DNA of 64,000 bases from AWTP1-13 sp963840075 (GTDB lineage Bacteria; Pseudomonadota; Alphaproteobacteria; Rhizobiales; Hyphomicrobiaceae), in assembly GCA_963840075.1 (NCBI GenBank), contig CAWIXS010000012.1:62001-126000 (forward strand). Reading direction: 5' to 3'. Positions 16,120 to 25,056 of this stretch are shown here, in pieces. Made by a program: the position numbers and the translations under genes. The notes under the pieces were generated by a model. It was not told where the DNA came from and searched no databases. It saw only the letters and a program-made list of their open reading frames with translations. How positions within the stretch are numbered: position 1 is the stretch's first letter; every line of letters begins with the position of its first letter.

Positions 16120-17070
16120 CTAACGCCCGATCAGGCGGTCGCGGATGTGGTCGAGCTGCTCGTAGTTGCCGTACTCGAGGGTGAGGTAGCCGGTCTCGCC
16201 CGGGCCGCGCCGGATCTCGACCTTCAGGCCCAGCGCATCGGAGAGGTCCTTCTCGAACGCCAGGGTGTCGGCGTCCTTTTGCAGGGCATTGCGGGTCTGC
16301 GAGCTGTCGCCGCCGCGTCCGACAGGCCCGGTGCCCCGGCCAAGCGTGCCCTGCTGCGTCTCGTTCACCAGGGCCTCGACCTCGCGCACGTTGAGGCCAC
16401 GGGCGACGATCTTGTCCGCCAGGGTCTCGGCCTCGCTGTGGCCGATGATGGCGCGCGCCGCGCCCGCGTGGAGCTTGCCTTCGCGCACCATGGCCTGCAC
16501 GCCGGCCGGCAGCTTCAGAAGGCGCAGCGTGTTGCCGACGTGGCTGCGGCTCTTGCCCACGACCTCAGAGAGCTTCTCCTGGGTGTAGGCGTGCTTCTCG
16601 ATCAGCTCGTTGTAGCCGGTCGCCTCCTCCAACGGGTTGAGGTCGGCGCGCTGCACGTTCTCGATGAGCGCGAGCTCGAGCACCTCGACATCGGCGATTT
16701 CGCGCACGATCACCGGCACGGTGTGCAGGCGCGCGCGCTGCGCCGCGCGCCAACGGCGCTCGCCGGCGACGATCTCGAAGCCGCCGCGCTGGCGGTCGGG
16801 GCGCACGATGATCGGCTGCACCAGGCCCTTGGCGCTGATCGAATCAGCCAGCTCCTTGAGTTCTGCCTCGGCGAACTCCCGGCGCGGGTTGAGGCCGCTC
16901 GGCCGTAGCTCGGCGATCGGCACGAGGCGCTGCTCGCCGTGCGCCGGCAACGGCGCCTCGGCCGGCGGGTGCGGCTCGCCGATCAGCGAGGCAAGGCCGC
17001 GGCCGAGCCGGCCGGCCTTGTGCAGCGGGATGGGCATGACGGTTCCGGTTTTTCTGGCGTTGTCGGACAT
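16120..17070 (-). CDS. parB: chromosome partitioning protein ParB
   Basis: CTP-dependent DNA clamp that loads at parS and positions the origin with ParA. 316 residues: N-terminal GRGLASLIGE, then the CTPase domain (ELRPSGLNPRREF, GLVQPIIVRP, EIVAGERRWRAAQ), a helix-turn-helix (YTQEKLSEVVGKSRSHVGNT), and a C-terminal dimerisation domain ending in DHIRDRLIGR. Located 66 bp downstream of parA in the conserved rsmG-parA-parB order. No perfect parS site (TGTTTCACGTGAAACA) is visible in the window. Confidence 0.96.
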   Translation of the reverse strand: MSDNARKTGTVMPIPLHKAGRLGRGLASLIGEPHPPAEAPLPAHGEQRLVPIAELRPSGLNPRREFAEAELKELADSISAKGLVQPIIVRPDRQRGGFEIVAGERRWRAAQRARLHTVPVIVREIADVEVLELALIENVQRADLNPLEEATGYNELIEKHAYTQEKLSEVVGKSRSHVGNTLRLLKLPAGVQAMVREGKLHAGAARAIIGHSEAETLADKIVARGLNVREVEALVNETQQGTLGRGTGPVGRGGDSSQTRNALQKDADTLAFEKDLSDALGLKVEIRRGPGETGYLTLEYGNYEQLDHIRDRLIGR

Positions 17071-17087
17071 CCAACGACCTCAGACTT

Positions 17088-17130
17088 GGCGAATGGCGAA
17101 TGGACTTTTCCATTCGCGATCGGCCATTGG
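17088..17130. repeat. inverted repeat between parA and parB
   Basis: GGCGAATGGCGAATGG, a short loop, then CCATTCGCGATCGGCCATTGG. The same words form the arms of spacers in the GTA cluster (53990-54071 and 59620-59688), so this is one genome-wide family rather than a local operator. Confidence 0.7.
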
Positions 17131-17136
17131 CCCCGG

Positions 17137-17958
17137 TTACGCCGCCCTGAGGCGACGCTCGCGCTCGATGATCTCGTGCGCCAGACGAATATAGGCCTGA
17201 CTGCCGGGGCTGTCGTAGTCGTAGAGCATGATGGGCTTGCCGTGCGAGGGGGCCTCGGCCACGCGCACGTTGCGCGGGATCATGGTCTCGTAGACCTTGG
17301 CGCCGAAGAAGTTGCGCACCTCGGTGGCGACCTCCTTGGAGAGGGAGGTACGCGCGTCGTGCATGGTCAAGACCACGCCCTGGATCTCGAGCGAGGGGTT
17401 CAGCGTGCCCCTGATCTGGTCGATCGTGGCCTTGAGCTGGGAGATGCCCTCCAGCGCGAAGAACTCGCACTGCACCGGCACGAGCACGGCATGCGCCGCC
17501 ACCATGGCGTTGAGCGTGAGCAGGTTGAGCGAGGGCGGGCAGTCGATCAGGAGATAGGTGTAGGGTACCTCGGCGGGGTCGGCGCGCTGCTCGGCGAGCA
17601 GCGCGGTGACGGCGTCGCGCAGCCGGAACGGGCGGCTCTGCTCCGCCATCATCTCCGCCTCCAGGCCGACCAGGTCGACGTTGGCCGGCACCACCGACAG
17701 GTTGGGCACCAGGGTCCTGGCGCCGGCCTTGGCGATGGTGCTCCTGCCGGTGAGGATGTCGAAGCTGGTGATGTGGCGCTCGGCCTCCGCCACGCCGACG
17801 CCGGTCGAGGCGTTGCCCTGCGGATCGAGGTCGACGATCAGCACCCTCTCGCCGACGGCGGCGAGCGCGGTGCCGAGGTTGATGGCCGTGGTGGTCTTGC
17901 CGACGCCGCCCTTCTGGTTGGCGACGGCCAGGACGCGGAGCGGGCTCGCTGCGGGCAT
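17137..17958 (-). CDS. parA: chromosome partitioning ATPase ParA (Soj)
   Basis: Walker ATPase that forms dynamic gradients on the nucleoid and moves ParB-parS complexes. 273 residues. The deviant Walker A motif is QKGGVGKTTTAINLG with both signature lysines; DLDPQGNASTGVG is A', and LLIDCPPSLNLLT is Walker B. Start ATG 17958 lies 1 bp before the rsmG stop. Part of the rsmG-parA-parB operon, usually close to oriC. Confidence 0.96.
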   Translation of the reverse strand: MPAASPLRVLAVANQKGGVGKTTTAINLGTALAAVGERVLIVDLDPQGNASTGVGVAEAERHITSFDILTGRSTIAKAGARTLVPNLSVVPANVDLVGLEAEMMAEQSRPFRLRDAVTALLAEQRADPAEVPYTYLLIDCPPSLNLLTLNAMVAAHAVLVPVQCEFFALEGISQLKATIDQIRGTLNPSLEIQGVVLTMHDARTSLSKEVATEVRNFFGAKVYETMIPRNVRVAEAPSHGKPIMLYDYDSPGSQAYIRLAHEIIERERRLRAA

Positions 17959-17959
17959 G

Positions 17960-18715
17960 TCAGTCCTTCGCTTTGCGCTTGAGGTTCGTGATCACGGCGA
18001 TGCGGCCGTGCTTGTCGGTGACGCTGGAAACGAGCTCGACATCGAAGGTCCAGGCGGCTTCGGCCATCTGCAGCTCCTTGCGGGCCTCCTTGCCCTTCAT
18101 CAGAAGCAGTGTCGTGCCCGGCGGGGAGAACGGCGCAGCCAGGCCCAACAGCTTGTCGAGCGGGGCGAGCGCGCGTGCCGACACGACCCGTGGCAATCCT
18201 CCGTTAAAAAGTCTTGTAGCTGATTCGGCGCGCATCGACAGGATATCCACACCCACGCCGACCTGCCGCGCCACCTCGCGCAGGAACGCGCACTTGCGCG
18301 TGTCGCTCTCGACCAGCGTGACGCGGATTGCCTCTCCCCGCTCTTCCACGGAAACCGGGTCAGACCCCTCGCCACGACGCTGGAGACCTGCACTCGGGTT
18401 TGGCGCGAGGGGTCTGACCCGGTCCACCCCCCCGCCGGGAGGCCACGCCAGCAGGATGGCGACCACCAGGCCGGGGAAGCCGGCGCCGGAGCCGAGGTCG
18501 ATCCAGGAGCGCGTGCCGGGCGGAGCCAGGGGGGCCAGTTGGGCGCTGTCGGCGAAGTGGCGGTGCCAGACGGTGTCGAGCGTGCCGGAGGCCACCAGGT
18601 TTACGGCCTTCTGCCATTGGCGCAGCAGCCGCTCGTAGACGACGAGGCGCTCGGCGGCCTCGCGCGAGGCTCCGAAGGCCGCCGCGAAGTCGTCGGGTCC
18701 ACTCACCAGCCGCAT
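17960..18715 (-). CDS. rsmG: 16S rRNA (guanine-N7)-methyltransferase RsmG with an in-frame palindromic insert
   Basis: Methylates G527 of 16S rRNA using S-adenosylmethionine. 251 residues, about 30 more than usual. Family motifs are RLVVYERLLRQWQKAVNLV, HFADSAQL, WIDLGSGAGFPGLVVAILLA (SAM-binding glycine loop), VTLVESDTRKCAFLREVAR and VVSARALAPLDKLL. Between the first SAM-fold strand region and VTLVESD lies a stretch reading VRPLAPNPSAG..GEGSDPVS, encoded by a perfect palindromic element at 18355-18422. The frame is kept. The site is a surface loop between beta-1 and beta-2, so the enzyme may tolerate it. ATG 18715 matches the family N-terminus. Confidence 0.93.
   Translation of the reverse strand: MRLVSGPDDFAAAFGASREAAERLVVYERLLRQWQKAVNLVASGTLDTVWHRHFADSAQLAPLAPPGTRSWIDLGSGAGFPGLVVAILLAWPPGGGVDRVRPLAPNPSAGLQRRGEGSDPVSVEERGEAIRVTLVESDTRKCAFLREVARQVGVGVDILSMRAESATRLFNGGLPRVVSARALAPLDKLLGLAAPFSPPGTTLLLMKGKEARKELQMAEAAWTFDVELVSSVTDKHGRIAVITNLKRKAKD
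18355..18422. repeat. long-form palindromic element inside rsmG
   Basis: Perfect 18-bp inverted arms, CCGGGTCAGACCCCTCGC at 18355-18372 and its exact complement at 18405-18422, with 32 bp between. Same architecture as the livF-livH copy (27959-28027). It is translated in frame within rsmG. Confidence 0.9.
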
Positions 18716-19127
18716 GCTCCGCTCTCTTGCCTGCAACGCCGCCCTCACAGCCTCACCACGACCGCAGTCCACCTGGCGCTGCCCTTCAGAACGCTGAACG
18801 ACCGGCTGCGGTCTACTGGCGCCATGCAACCCGGCGGGCCATCGCCGCTGTCTCTTTCGCGCTACACAGCGCTGCGATCACGGTGCAGCTTGACGCCACC
18901 TTAACGTCTGCTGACGCCAAGCTCCTGACGCCATGCTGTTGACATTATTCCAACGAAAGCAATGGGGCAGCGGCGCGCTAAAGCCGCATGGCCAAACCAC
19001 GACAATCTCTGTAGTTGCCGTGCAACGCTTTGCTGCGCACATGGCGGCACTCGCCCTTGCGCGCTTGTCTATCGCCAAGCTCCCCCCATCTTACCGCGAT
19101 CATCCCGCCCACACAGCGTCCTCAGCC
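18716..19127. other. intergenic, no gene recognised
   Basis: Divergent spacer between rsmG and the RND adaptor. It is less GC-rich near 18930-19000. Two short frames exist, but neither has a convincing start or family. It must carry the rsmG-parAB promoter and the RND operon promoter; neither is clear to me. Confidence 0.5.
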
Positions 19128-20273
19128 ATGACCCTACGCTTCATCATCACAGGCGCTGTCGCCGCTGCCTTCCTCGGCGTGCTGATCTGGTTCAACTACG
19201 ACTTCAAGCCGACCATGATCAAAGGGTCCATGGCGGCGCAGGTACCGCCACCATCGACCGTGACCTCGGAGCCCGCCAAGATCGAGAAGTGGGTCGAGCA
19301 GCTCACCTCGATCGGCACGCTGATCTCCTCGCACGGCGTCGACGTGGCCTCCCAGGTGGCGGGCATCGTCACGGAGGTGCAGGCCGAGAGCGGCAGCGAG
19401 GTCGAGCGCGGCGCCCTTCTGGTCCAGCTCGACATCGTCGTGGAGCAGGCTGACCTCGCCAGCGCCAGGGCGGTCCTGGCCGAGGCCGAATTGGCCTTCC
19501 AGCGCCAGTCGGACCTCCTTGCCAAACGGGTGACGGCGGAGGCCAACCTCGATACGGCGCGCGCCAAGCGCGACACCGCCCAGGCGGCCGTCAGCAAGAT
19601 CGAGGCCGTCATCGCCCAGAAGACCATCAGGGCGCCGGTGTCCGGCCGGCTCGGCATCCGCAAGGTGGAGAGGGGGCAGTACGTCTCGCCGGGGATGCTG
19701 CTCGTCACGCTGCAGGCGCTCGACCCGATCCGCGTCGATTTCCCCATGCCCGAGCAGACCATCGGCAAGCTGCGCGTCGGCCAGCAGGTCGAGATCAGCG
19801 TCGATGCCTTCCCGAACGAGGTGTTCAAGGGGAAGATCGAATCGCTCGATGCGCGCGTCGCGCAGGACACCCGCAGCCTCCTGGTGCGCGCCAGCCTGCC
19901 CAATCCCAAGAGCAAGCTGCTGCCCGGCATGTTCGCCAACGTGCTGGTGCTGGTCGGAGAACCGCGCGATGTCGTCACCGTGCCGCGCACCGCCGTCACC
20001 TACAGCCTCTACGGCGACAGCATCTACGTCGTGAAGGCAATGGGTCCGGCCACCGAGGAGGGGCCGCCCGCGGGCGGCGAGACCAAGCTGATCGCGGACC
20101 GGCGGTTCATCAAGACGGGGCCGGCGCGTGACGACCGGGTCACGGTGATCTCCGGTATCGCCGCCGGCGAGGAGGTGGTGACAACGGGCCAGCTCAAGCT
20201 CAATCCGGGGGCTCTGATCCGCATCGACAACGCCCAGCCGCTGGCGCGGCCGGAAGAGCGGCCCAAGCAGTAG
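19128..20273 (+). CDS. RND efflux periplasmic adaptor (MexA/AcrA/HlyD type)
   Basis: 381 residues from ATG 19128. An uncleaved N-terminal membrane anchor (FIITGAVAAAFLGVLIWFNY) is followed by lipoyl halves (GVDVASQVAGIVTEVQAESG and IRAPVSGRLGIRKVERGQYV), a coiled-coil hairpin, the beta-barrel (DFPMPEQTIGKLRVGQQVEI) and the membrane-proximal domain ending in VTTGQLKLNPGALIRIDNAQ. A longer frame exists upstream, but this ATG starts the anchor and gives the family length. The pump gene follows after 19 bp, so the two form an operon. No outer-membrane factor gene is nearby. Confidence 0.92.
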   Translation: MTLRFIITGAVAAAFLGVLIWFNYDFKPTMIKGSMAAQVPPPSTVTSEPAKIEKWVEQLTSIGTLISSHGVDVASQVAGIVTEVQAESGSEVERGALLVQLDIVVEQADLASARAVLAEAELAFQRQSDLLAKRVTAEANLDTARAKRDTAQAAVSKIEAVIAQKTIRAPVSGRLGIRKVERGQYVSPGMLLVTLQALDPIRVDFPMPEQTIGKLRVGQQVEISVDAFPNEVFKGKIESLDARVAQDTRSLLVRASLPNPKSKLLPGMFANVLVLVGEPRDVVTVPRTAVTYSLYGDSIYVVKAMGPATEEGPPAGGETKLIADRRFIKTGPARDDRVTVISGIAAGEEVVTTGQLKLNPGALIRIDNAQPLARPEERPKQ

Positions 20274-20292
20274 CCGGCGCCACGGGGGTCAC

Positions 20293-23200
20293 ATGCGGTT
20301 CACCGACATCTTCATCCGGCGGCCGGTGCTCGCCACCGTCGTGAGCCTCCTGATCCTGCTCGTCGGCCTCGCATCGGCGTTCAACCTGCCGGTGCGGCAG
20401 TTCCCCAAGCTCACCAACACCAAGATCACCGTCACCACGGTCTATCCGGGCGCCAATGCCGACGTGATCAGGGGGTTCATCACGACGCCGCTGCTGCAGG
20501 CGGTGGCGAGCGCCGAGGGCATCGACACGCTGACCTCGAAGTCGAACCAGAACGTCAGCGTCATCGAGCTCAACCTGCGTCTCGACGCCAACGCCGACCG
20601 GGCGGTCTCGGACGTGCTCTCCAAGGTGCAGCAGGTCAAGGCGCTGCTGCCGCGCGAGGCGCAGGATTCGATCGTCACCCGCCAGACCGGGGATCCGATC
20701 GCGCTGATGTACATGTCGTTCAACAGCACCGTGATGAATGCCTCGGCGATCACCGACTACCTGAACCGGGTGGTGCAGCCGCGGCTGCAGACCATCGACG
20801 GCGTCGCCAACGCCCAGGTATTCGGCGCGCAGACGTTCGCGATGCGGGTGTGGCTCAAGCCGGACAAGATGGCGTCGCTCGGCATCACGCCGCTCGACGT
20901 GCGCAACGCGCTCGCCGCCAACAACTTCATCACGGCGGCGGGTCAGGTGAAGGGCGACTTCGTCCAGACCACCATCAACGCCGAGACCTCGCTCAAGGAC
21001 CCCGCGGCGTTCGCCAAGCTGGTGGTGGCGACACGCGGTGACGCGCTGATCCGCCTCGAGGAGATCGCCACCATTGAGCTGGGGCCGGAGAGTGCCGATT
21101 CCTCCACGGCGTTCGACGGCAAGCGGGCGGTATTCGTCGGCCTGTTCGCCAACCCTACCGCCAACCCGCTCACTGTCATCGCCAAGGTGCGCGAGGCGTT
21201 TCCCGACATCCAGCGCCAGCTGCCGCCGGGTCTCGAAGGGGCGATCGCCTACGACGCCACCAAGTTCATCGAGGCGTCGATCAAGGAGGTGGTGACCACG
21301 CTCGTCGAAGCGGTCCTGATCGTCGTCGTCGTGATCTTCCTGTTCCTCGGCAACCTGCGCTCCACGCTGATTCCGATCGTCACCATCCCGCTGTCGCTCG
21401 TCGGCGTGATGTTCGCCCTGCTCGCGCTCGGCTACTCCATCAACCTGCTCACGCTCCTGGCGCTGGTGCTGGCGATCGGCCTGGTCGTCGACGACGCCAT
21501 CGTGGTGGTGGAGAACATCCATCGCCATATCGAGGAGGGCATGCCGCCCTTCGAGGCGGCGCTCCAGGGGGCGCGCGAGATCGCGGTGCCGGTGGTCTCC
21601 ATGACGGTCACGCTGGCCGCGGTGTACGCGCCGATCGGCTTTGTCTCGGGCCTCACCGGCACGCTGTTCCGCGAGTTCGCTTTCACCCTGGCCGGTGCCG
21701 TCATCGTCTCGGGCATCATCGCGCTTACGCTGTCGCCGATGATGGCCTCCAGGCTCTTGAAGCCGCATCAGGGCGCCGGGCGCTTCGGCCGCCTGATCGA
21801 CGGCATCTTCGCCGCCGTCCGGCGGCGCTACGAGCGGCGGCTCGACCGCACACTGTCGCGCAGACCGGTGACGCTGCTGGTGCTCGCGACGGTCATGGTG
21901 GCGACCGGCATCATGTACACGACGTCGCAGAAGGCGCTCGCACCCGACGAGGATCAGGGCGTCCTCTTCAGCATGGTGGAGGTGCCGGCGGCCGCCAACC
22001 TCGACTACCTGGAGCAGGCGACGAGCCAGCTCTGGAAGGTGTTCGATACCGTGCCGGAGAAGGACCATCTCTTCACCATCAACGGCTTCCCCAGCGTGCA
22101 CCAGTCCTTCACCGGCCTCATCCTGAAGCCCTGGGACGAGCGCAAGCGTTCGCAGAAGGCGGTTCTGGGAAGCCTGCAGGGTCCCGTCGCCGGCGTCGCC
22201 AACGCGCAGGTGTTCGCGTTCGGGCCGCCCTCGCTGCCGGGGTCGATCGGCGGTCCCCCGGTGCAGTTCGTCGTCACCACCACCGCCGACTACACGCAGC
22301 TGGCTCAGAACCTCGACAAGATCCTGACGGCGGCTCGACAGAGCGGCCTCTTCATCTTCGTCACCAGCGACCTCAAGTTCGAGACGCCGCAGATCGAGCT
22401 CAAGATCGATCACGACAAGGCCAACCGGCTCGGCATCACCATGCAGGACCTGGGCGTGTCGCTCGCGACCCTGCTGGGCGGCAACTACGTCAACCGGTTC
22501 AATCTCTACGGCCGCAGCTACCAGGTGATCCCGCAGGTGCCGCGCGACTACCGGCTCACCTCCGACTGGCTGCAGCGCTACCAGGTGCGCACGAGCTCCG
22601 GCGCGCTGGTGCCGCTGGCGAGCGTCGTGTCCATCGAGCAGTCCGTGCAGCCCAATACGCTCACCACCTTCCAGCAGCTCAATGCCGCCACCCTGACCGG
22701 CGTGCCGTTCCCCGGCCGCACCGTGGGCGAGGCGCTCGACTTCCTCAAGGCGAAGGCGGCGGAGATCCTGCCCTTCGGCTTCTCCTACGACTTCCAGGGC
22801 GAGAGCCGGCAGTACGTGCAGGAGGGGAGCACGCTGGTGCTCACCTTCGTGTTCGCGATCGTCATCATCTATCTGGTGCTGGCGGCGCAGTACGAGAGCT
22901 TCCGCGATCCCTTCATCATCCTGATCGCGCTGCCGACCGCCATGTTCGGCGCGCTGATCCCGCTGAACATCGGCCTTGCGAGCATCAACATCTACACCCA
23001 GATCGGGCTCGTGACGCTGATCGGCCTCATCTCCAAGCACGGCATCCTGATGGTGGACTACGCCAACCACCTGCAGGAGAACGAGGGGCTCTCGCGCCGC
23101 GATGCGATCCACAAGGCGGCGGGCATCAGGCTGCGGCCGATCCTGATGACCACGGCGGCGATGGTGGTCGGCATGGTGCCGCTGCTCACAGCGCACGGCG

Positions 23201-23370
23201 CCGGCGCGGCGAGCCGGTTCGCCATCGGCCTGACGATCGCCGCGGGCATGACGATCGGCACGCTCTTCACGCTGTTCGTGACGCCGGTGGTCTACACCTA
23301 CATTGCCCGCGACCACGCCGCGCAGCGCGCCGCCGGCGCGGGCTCCGCGCTGCCGCGGCCGGCGGAATAG
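20293..23370 (+). CDS. RND efflux permease (HAE1/AcrB superfamily)
   Basis: Proton-driven inner-membrane trimeric pump. 1025 residues, complete. MRFTDIFIRRPVLATVVSLL is the standard first helix; FRQ-like VRQFPKLTN and TVYPGANADVIRG begin the porter domain; GLVVDDAIVVVENIHRHIEE in the fourth helix carries the paired Asp residues of the proton relay; the second half repeats the fold (GLISKHGILMVDYANHLQEN, RLRPILMTTAAMVVGMVPLL). It follows its adaptor by 19 bp. Substrate cannot be read from sequence; drugs, solvents or metabolites are all possible. Confidence 0.95.
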   Translation: MRFTDIFIRRPVLATVVSLLILLVGLASAFNLPVRQFPKLTNTKITVTTVYPGANADVIRGFITTPLLQAVASAEGIDTLTSKSNQNVSVIELNLRLDANADRAVSDVLSKVQQVKALLPREAQDSIVTRQTGDPIALMYMSFNSTVMNASAITDYLNRVVQPRLQTIDGVANAQVFGAQTFAMRVWLKPDKMASLGITPLDVRNALAANNFITAAGQVKGDFVQTTINAETSLKDPAAFAKLVVATRGDALIRLEEIATIELGPESADSSTAFDGKRAVFVGLFANPTANPLTVIAKVREAFPDIQRQLPPGLEGAIAYDATKFIEASIKEVVTTLVEAVLIVVVVIFLFLGNLRSTLIPIVTIPLSLVGVMFALLALGYSINLLTLLALVLAIGLVVDDAIVVVENIHRHIEEGMPPFEAALQGAREIAVPVVSMTVTLAAVYAPIGFVSGLTGTLFREFAFTLAGAVIVSGIIALTLSPMMASRLLKPHQGAGRFGRLIDGIFAAVRRRYERRLDRTLSRRPVTLLVLATVMVATGIMYTTSQKALAPDEDQGVLFSMVEVPAAANLDYLEQATSQLWKVFDTVPEKDHLFTINGFPSVHQSFTGLILKPWDERKRSQKAVLGSLQGPVAGVANAQVFAFGPPSLPGSIGGPPVQFVVTTTADYTQLAQNLDKILTAARQSGLFIFVTSDLKFETPQIELKIDHDKANRLGITMQDLGVSLATLLGGNYVNRFNLYGRSYQVIPQVPRDYRLTSDWLQRYQVRTSSGALVPLASVVSIEQSVQPNTLTTFQQLNAATLTGVPFPGRTVGEALDFLKAKAAEILPFGFSYDFQGESRQYVQEGSTLVLTFVFAIVIIYLVLAAQYESFRDPFIILIALPTAMFGALIPLNIGLASINIYTQIGLVTLIGLISKHGILMVDYANHLQENEGLSRRDAIHKAAGIRLRPILMTTAAMVVGMVPLLTAHGAGAASRFAIGLTIAAGMTIGTLFTLFVTPVVYTYIARDHAAQRAAGAGSALPRPAE

Positions 23371-23593
23371 CATCCCTTTCCCGCGCGTTGCGCGACCCTC
23401 TCCCCGCGCTGTTGGAGCTCGGTGCGAGGTTGGCGTTGCGCGGAAAGAGGGAGTCTCCTCAGCGTTGCATGTGCGCGCGAACGGCCCATTTGCGGACAAC
23501 TTTCTCGTCCAGCTTTGAAGCGAGTTGTTTACCCTCCTCTGCGAGGGTCAACGGATGGTCAGTTGAATATCAGCGGGTGTGCCGGGTGGAGTC

Positions 23594-24208
23594 ATGGGTG
23601 GAGTCATGGGTCGAGTCATGGGCGTTTCTGCGAGTCGTCTTTCCCGCGTCGGCGGTGTCACGATCTCCTTCGGCGAGCACTTCCTCGCCTCCGACCGGTT
23701 CGATGCGGTCTTCCGCGAGGGCATGGCGCTGGTAGAGCGCACGGCCGCCTACCTCGATGGGCCGGGCCGCAAGGAGGCCAAGGCGCTCGATGCGCCGGTC
23801 GCCATGCTCTACGCCAACGAGAGCATGCGCCTCACCACCCGCCTGCTCGAGCTGGCCTCCTGGCTGATGATCCATCGCGCCCGCAAGGAGGGCGAGATCA
23901 CGGAGGAGGAGCTGCGCAAGAAGCGCGCGCGGATCCGGCTCACGCAGCCCGGCCGGATCGGCCATGTCAAAGGCTTCGGCACGCTGCCCGAGGGCCTGAG
24001 GTCGCTCATCGTGGCGAGCTTCGCCCTCAACGACCGCATCGTGCGGCACGACGCGGCCAAGCACAATCGCCACCTGCCCGCGCAGGCCGTCGTCGACGAG
24101 CCGGGTGGCGCGAGCCCGGTGCACGCGCAGGTGGCGCGCCTCGAGCAGGCGTTCGCCGCCACCGGGCGGCCGCGCCAGCCCCGCGCGCTCGGCACCTCCC
24201 GGTCGTGA
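23594..24208 (+). CDS. DUF1465 family protein, RcdA-like (regulator of CtrA degradation)
   Basis: ISFGEHFLASDRFDAVFREG, MALVERTAAYLDGPGRKEAK and MRLTTRLLELASWLMIHRAR are typical of DUF1465. In Caulobacter the member RcdA is a ClpXP adaptor that helps deliver CtrA for proteolysis; the same role here is inferred. The start is ambiguous because three in-frame ATG codons at 23594, 23606 and 23618 sit in tandem 12-bp repeats (ATGGGTGGAGTC type), each preceded by GGTGGAGTC or GGTCGAGTC. The C-terminus is a poorly conserved Arg/Pro-rich tail. It overlaps the next gene by 4 bp. Confidence 0.82.
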   Translation: MGGVMGRVMGVSASRLSRVGGVTISFGEHFLASDRFDAVFREGMALVERTAAYLDGPGRKEAKALDAPVAMLYANESMRLTTRLLELASWLMIHRARKEGEITEEELRKKRARIRLTQPGRIGHVKGFGTLPEGLRSLIVASFALNDRIVRHDAAKHNRHLPAQAVVDEPGGASPVHAQVARLEQAFAATGRPRQPRALGTSRS

Positions 24209-24957
24209 GCGTCCTTCTCTTCGCGCCGGGCGGCTATCGCTTCATCCCCGCGGTGTTCCAGTATTCCGGCGGCGTGGTGGCGGAGCCCGGGTTTCAGATC
24301 GAGCGCGCGGCGTTCAAGGAGCCGCTGCCGCTGAAGCTGGGCTTCGAGCGCGCAGCGGCGATCCTCACCGCGCGCGGGCGGCCGCTGACGGCGTTCTGCG
24401 CCTGCGAGCTGCGCTCGCCGCTGCCGTTCTCGGACGAGGGCTTCCGCGCCTTCAACGAGCATTACGTCGAGACGCTCGCCCAATGGGGCATCTACGACGG
24501 GAGCACCAACCCTGTCGCGCGCAGCAACGTGTGCCCGGAGCTGGCGCCGCCAGCCGAGCCCTCCATGCACGCCTTCAGCTTTACCGCGGCGGCGCCGGAC
24601 CGGCGCGCGGCGACCTTCGTCGTGTCGGGCAGCGGCGAGGCCAGGGAGGGCGGGGCCAGCTATCGCGAGCGCACCGTCCGCTGGGGCGAGACGGGCCCGG
24701 AGGCGATGCGCGAGAAGGCCCTGTTCGTGCTGGGCGAGATGGAGCGGCGGCTGGGTCTCCTGGGCCAGTCCTGGAGCAGCACCAGCGCGACCCAGGTCTA
24801 TACGGTGCACGACCTCCACCCGTTCCTCGGCGACGCGATCGTGGCCCGCGGGGCGGCGCGCGCCGGGCTCACATGGCACTTCTGCCGGCCGCCGGTGCGC
24901 GGCCTGGACTATGAGATGGATTGCCGCGGCACCGCCGCCGAGCATTTCGTCGAATAG
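24205..24957 (+). CDS. conserved hypothetical protein after the RcdA-like gene
   Basis: 250 residues starting at GTG 24205, which overlaps the preceding stop (GTGA). I do not recognise a catalytic family with confidence. The N-terminal half (FIPAVFQYSGGVVAEPGFQI, FCACELRSPLPFSDEGFRAF) and the end (ATQVYTVHDLHPFLG, GLTWHFCRPPVRGLDYEMDC) resemble proteins sometimes listed as RidA-like. No signal peptide or membrane segment. It precedes the branched-chain amino-acid ABC operon by 99 bp, which may hint at amine or amino-acid metabolism. Confidence 0.6.
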   Translation: MSVLLFAPGGYRFIPAVFQYSGGVVAEPGFQIERAAFKEPLPLKLGFERAAAILTARGRPLTAFCACELRSPLPFSDEGFRAFNEHYVETLAQWGIYDGSTNPVARSNVCPELAPPAEPSMHAFSFTAAAPDRRAATFVVSGSGEAREGGASYRERTVRWGETGPEAMREKALFVLGEMERRLGLLGQSWSSTSATQVYTVHDLHPFLGDAIVARGAARAGLTWHFCRPPVRGLDYEMDCRGTAAEHFVE

Positions 24958-25056
24958 GCGCGGGTTGTTGTTGACAGACCGCCCTGCGCGTTCCCACACT
25001 CCCGCAACTTTTCGTTACGGCAAGACAATGCCGTCACTTCCAGGGGAGGGGACCAG

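Noticed and set aside
17071..17136. Possible parS site between parA and parB
   Set aside because: The inverted repeat does not resemble TGTTTCACGTGAAACA and its words recur in unrelated GTA spacers.
20200..23499. Very long minus-strand open frame opposite the RND pump gene
   Set aside because: It is a shadow of the pump gene caused by high GC; its translation is rich in Arg, His and Asp with no family pattern, while the plus strand encodes a complete pump.
24971..25000. TTGACA upstream of the liv receptor as a promoter
   Set aside because: No acceptable -10 sequence lies 16-18 bp downstream.
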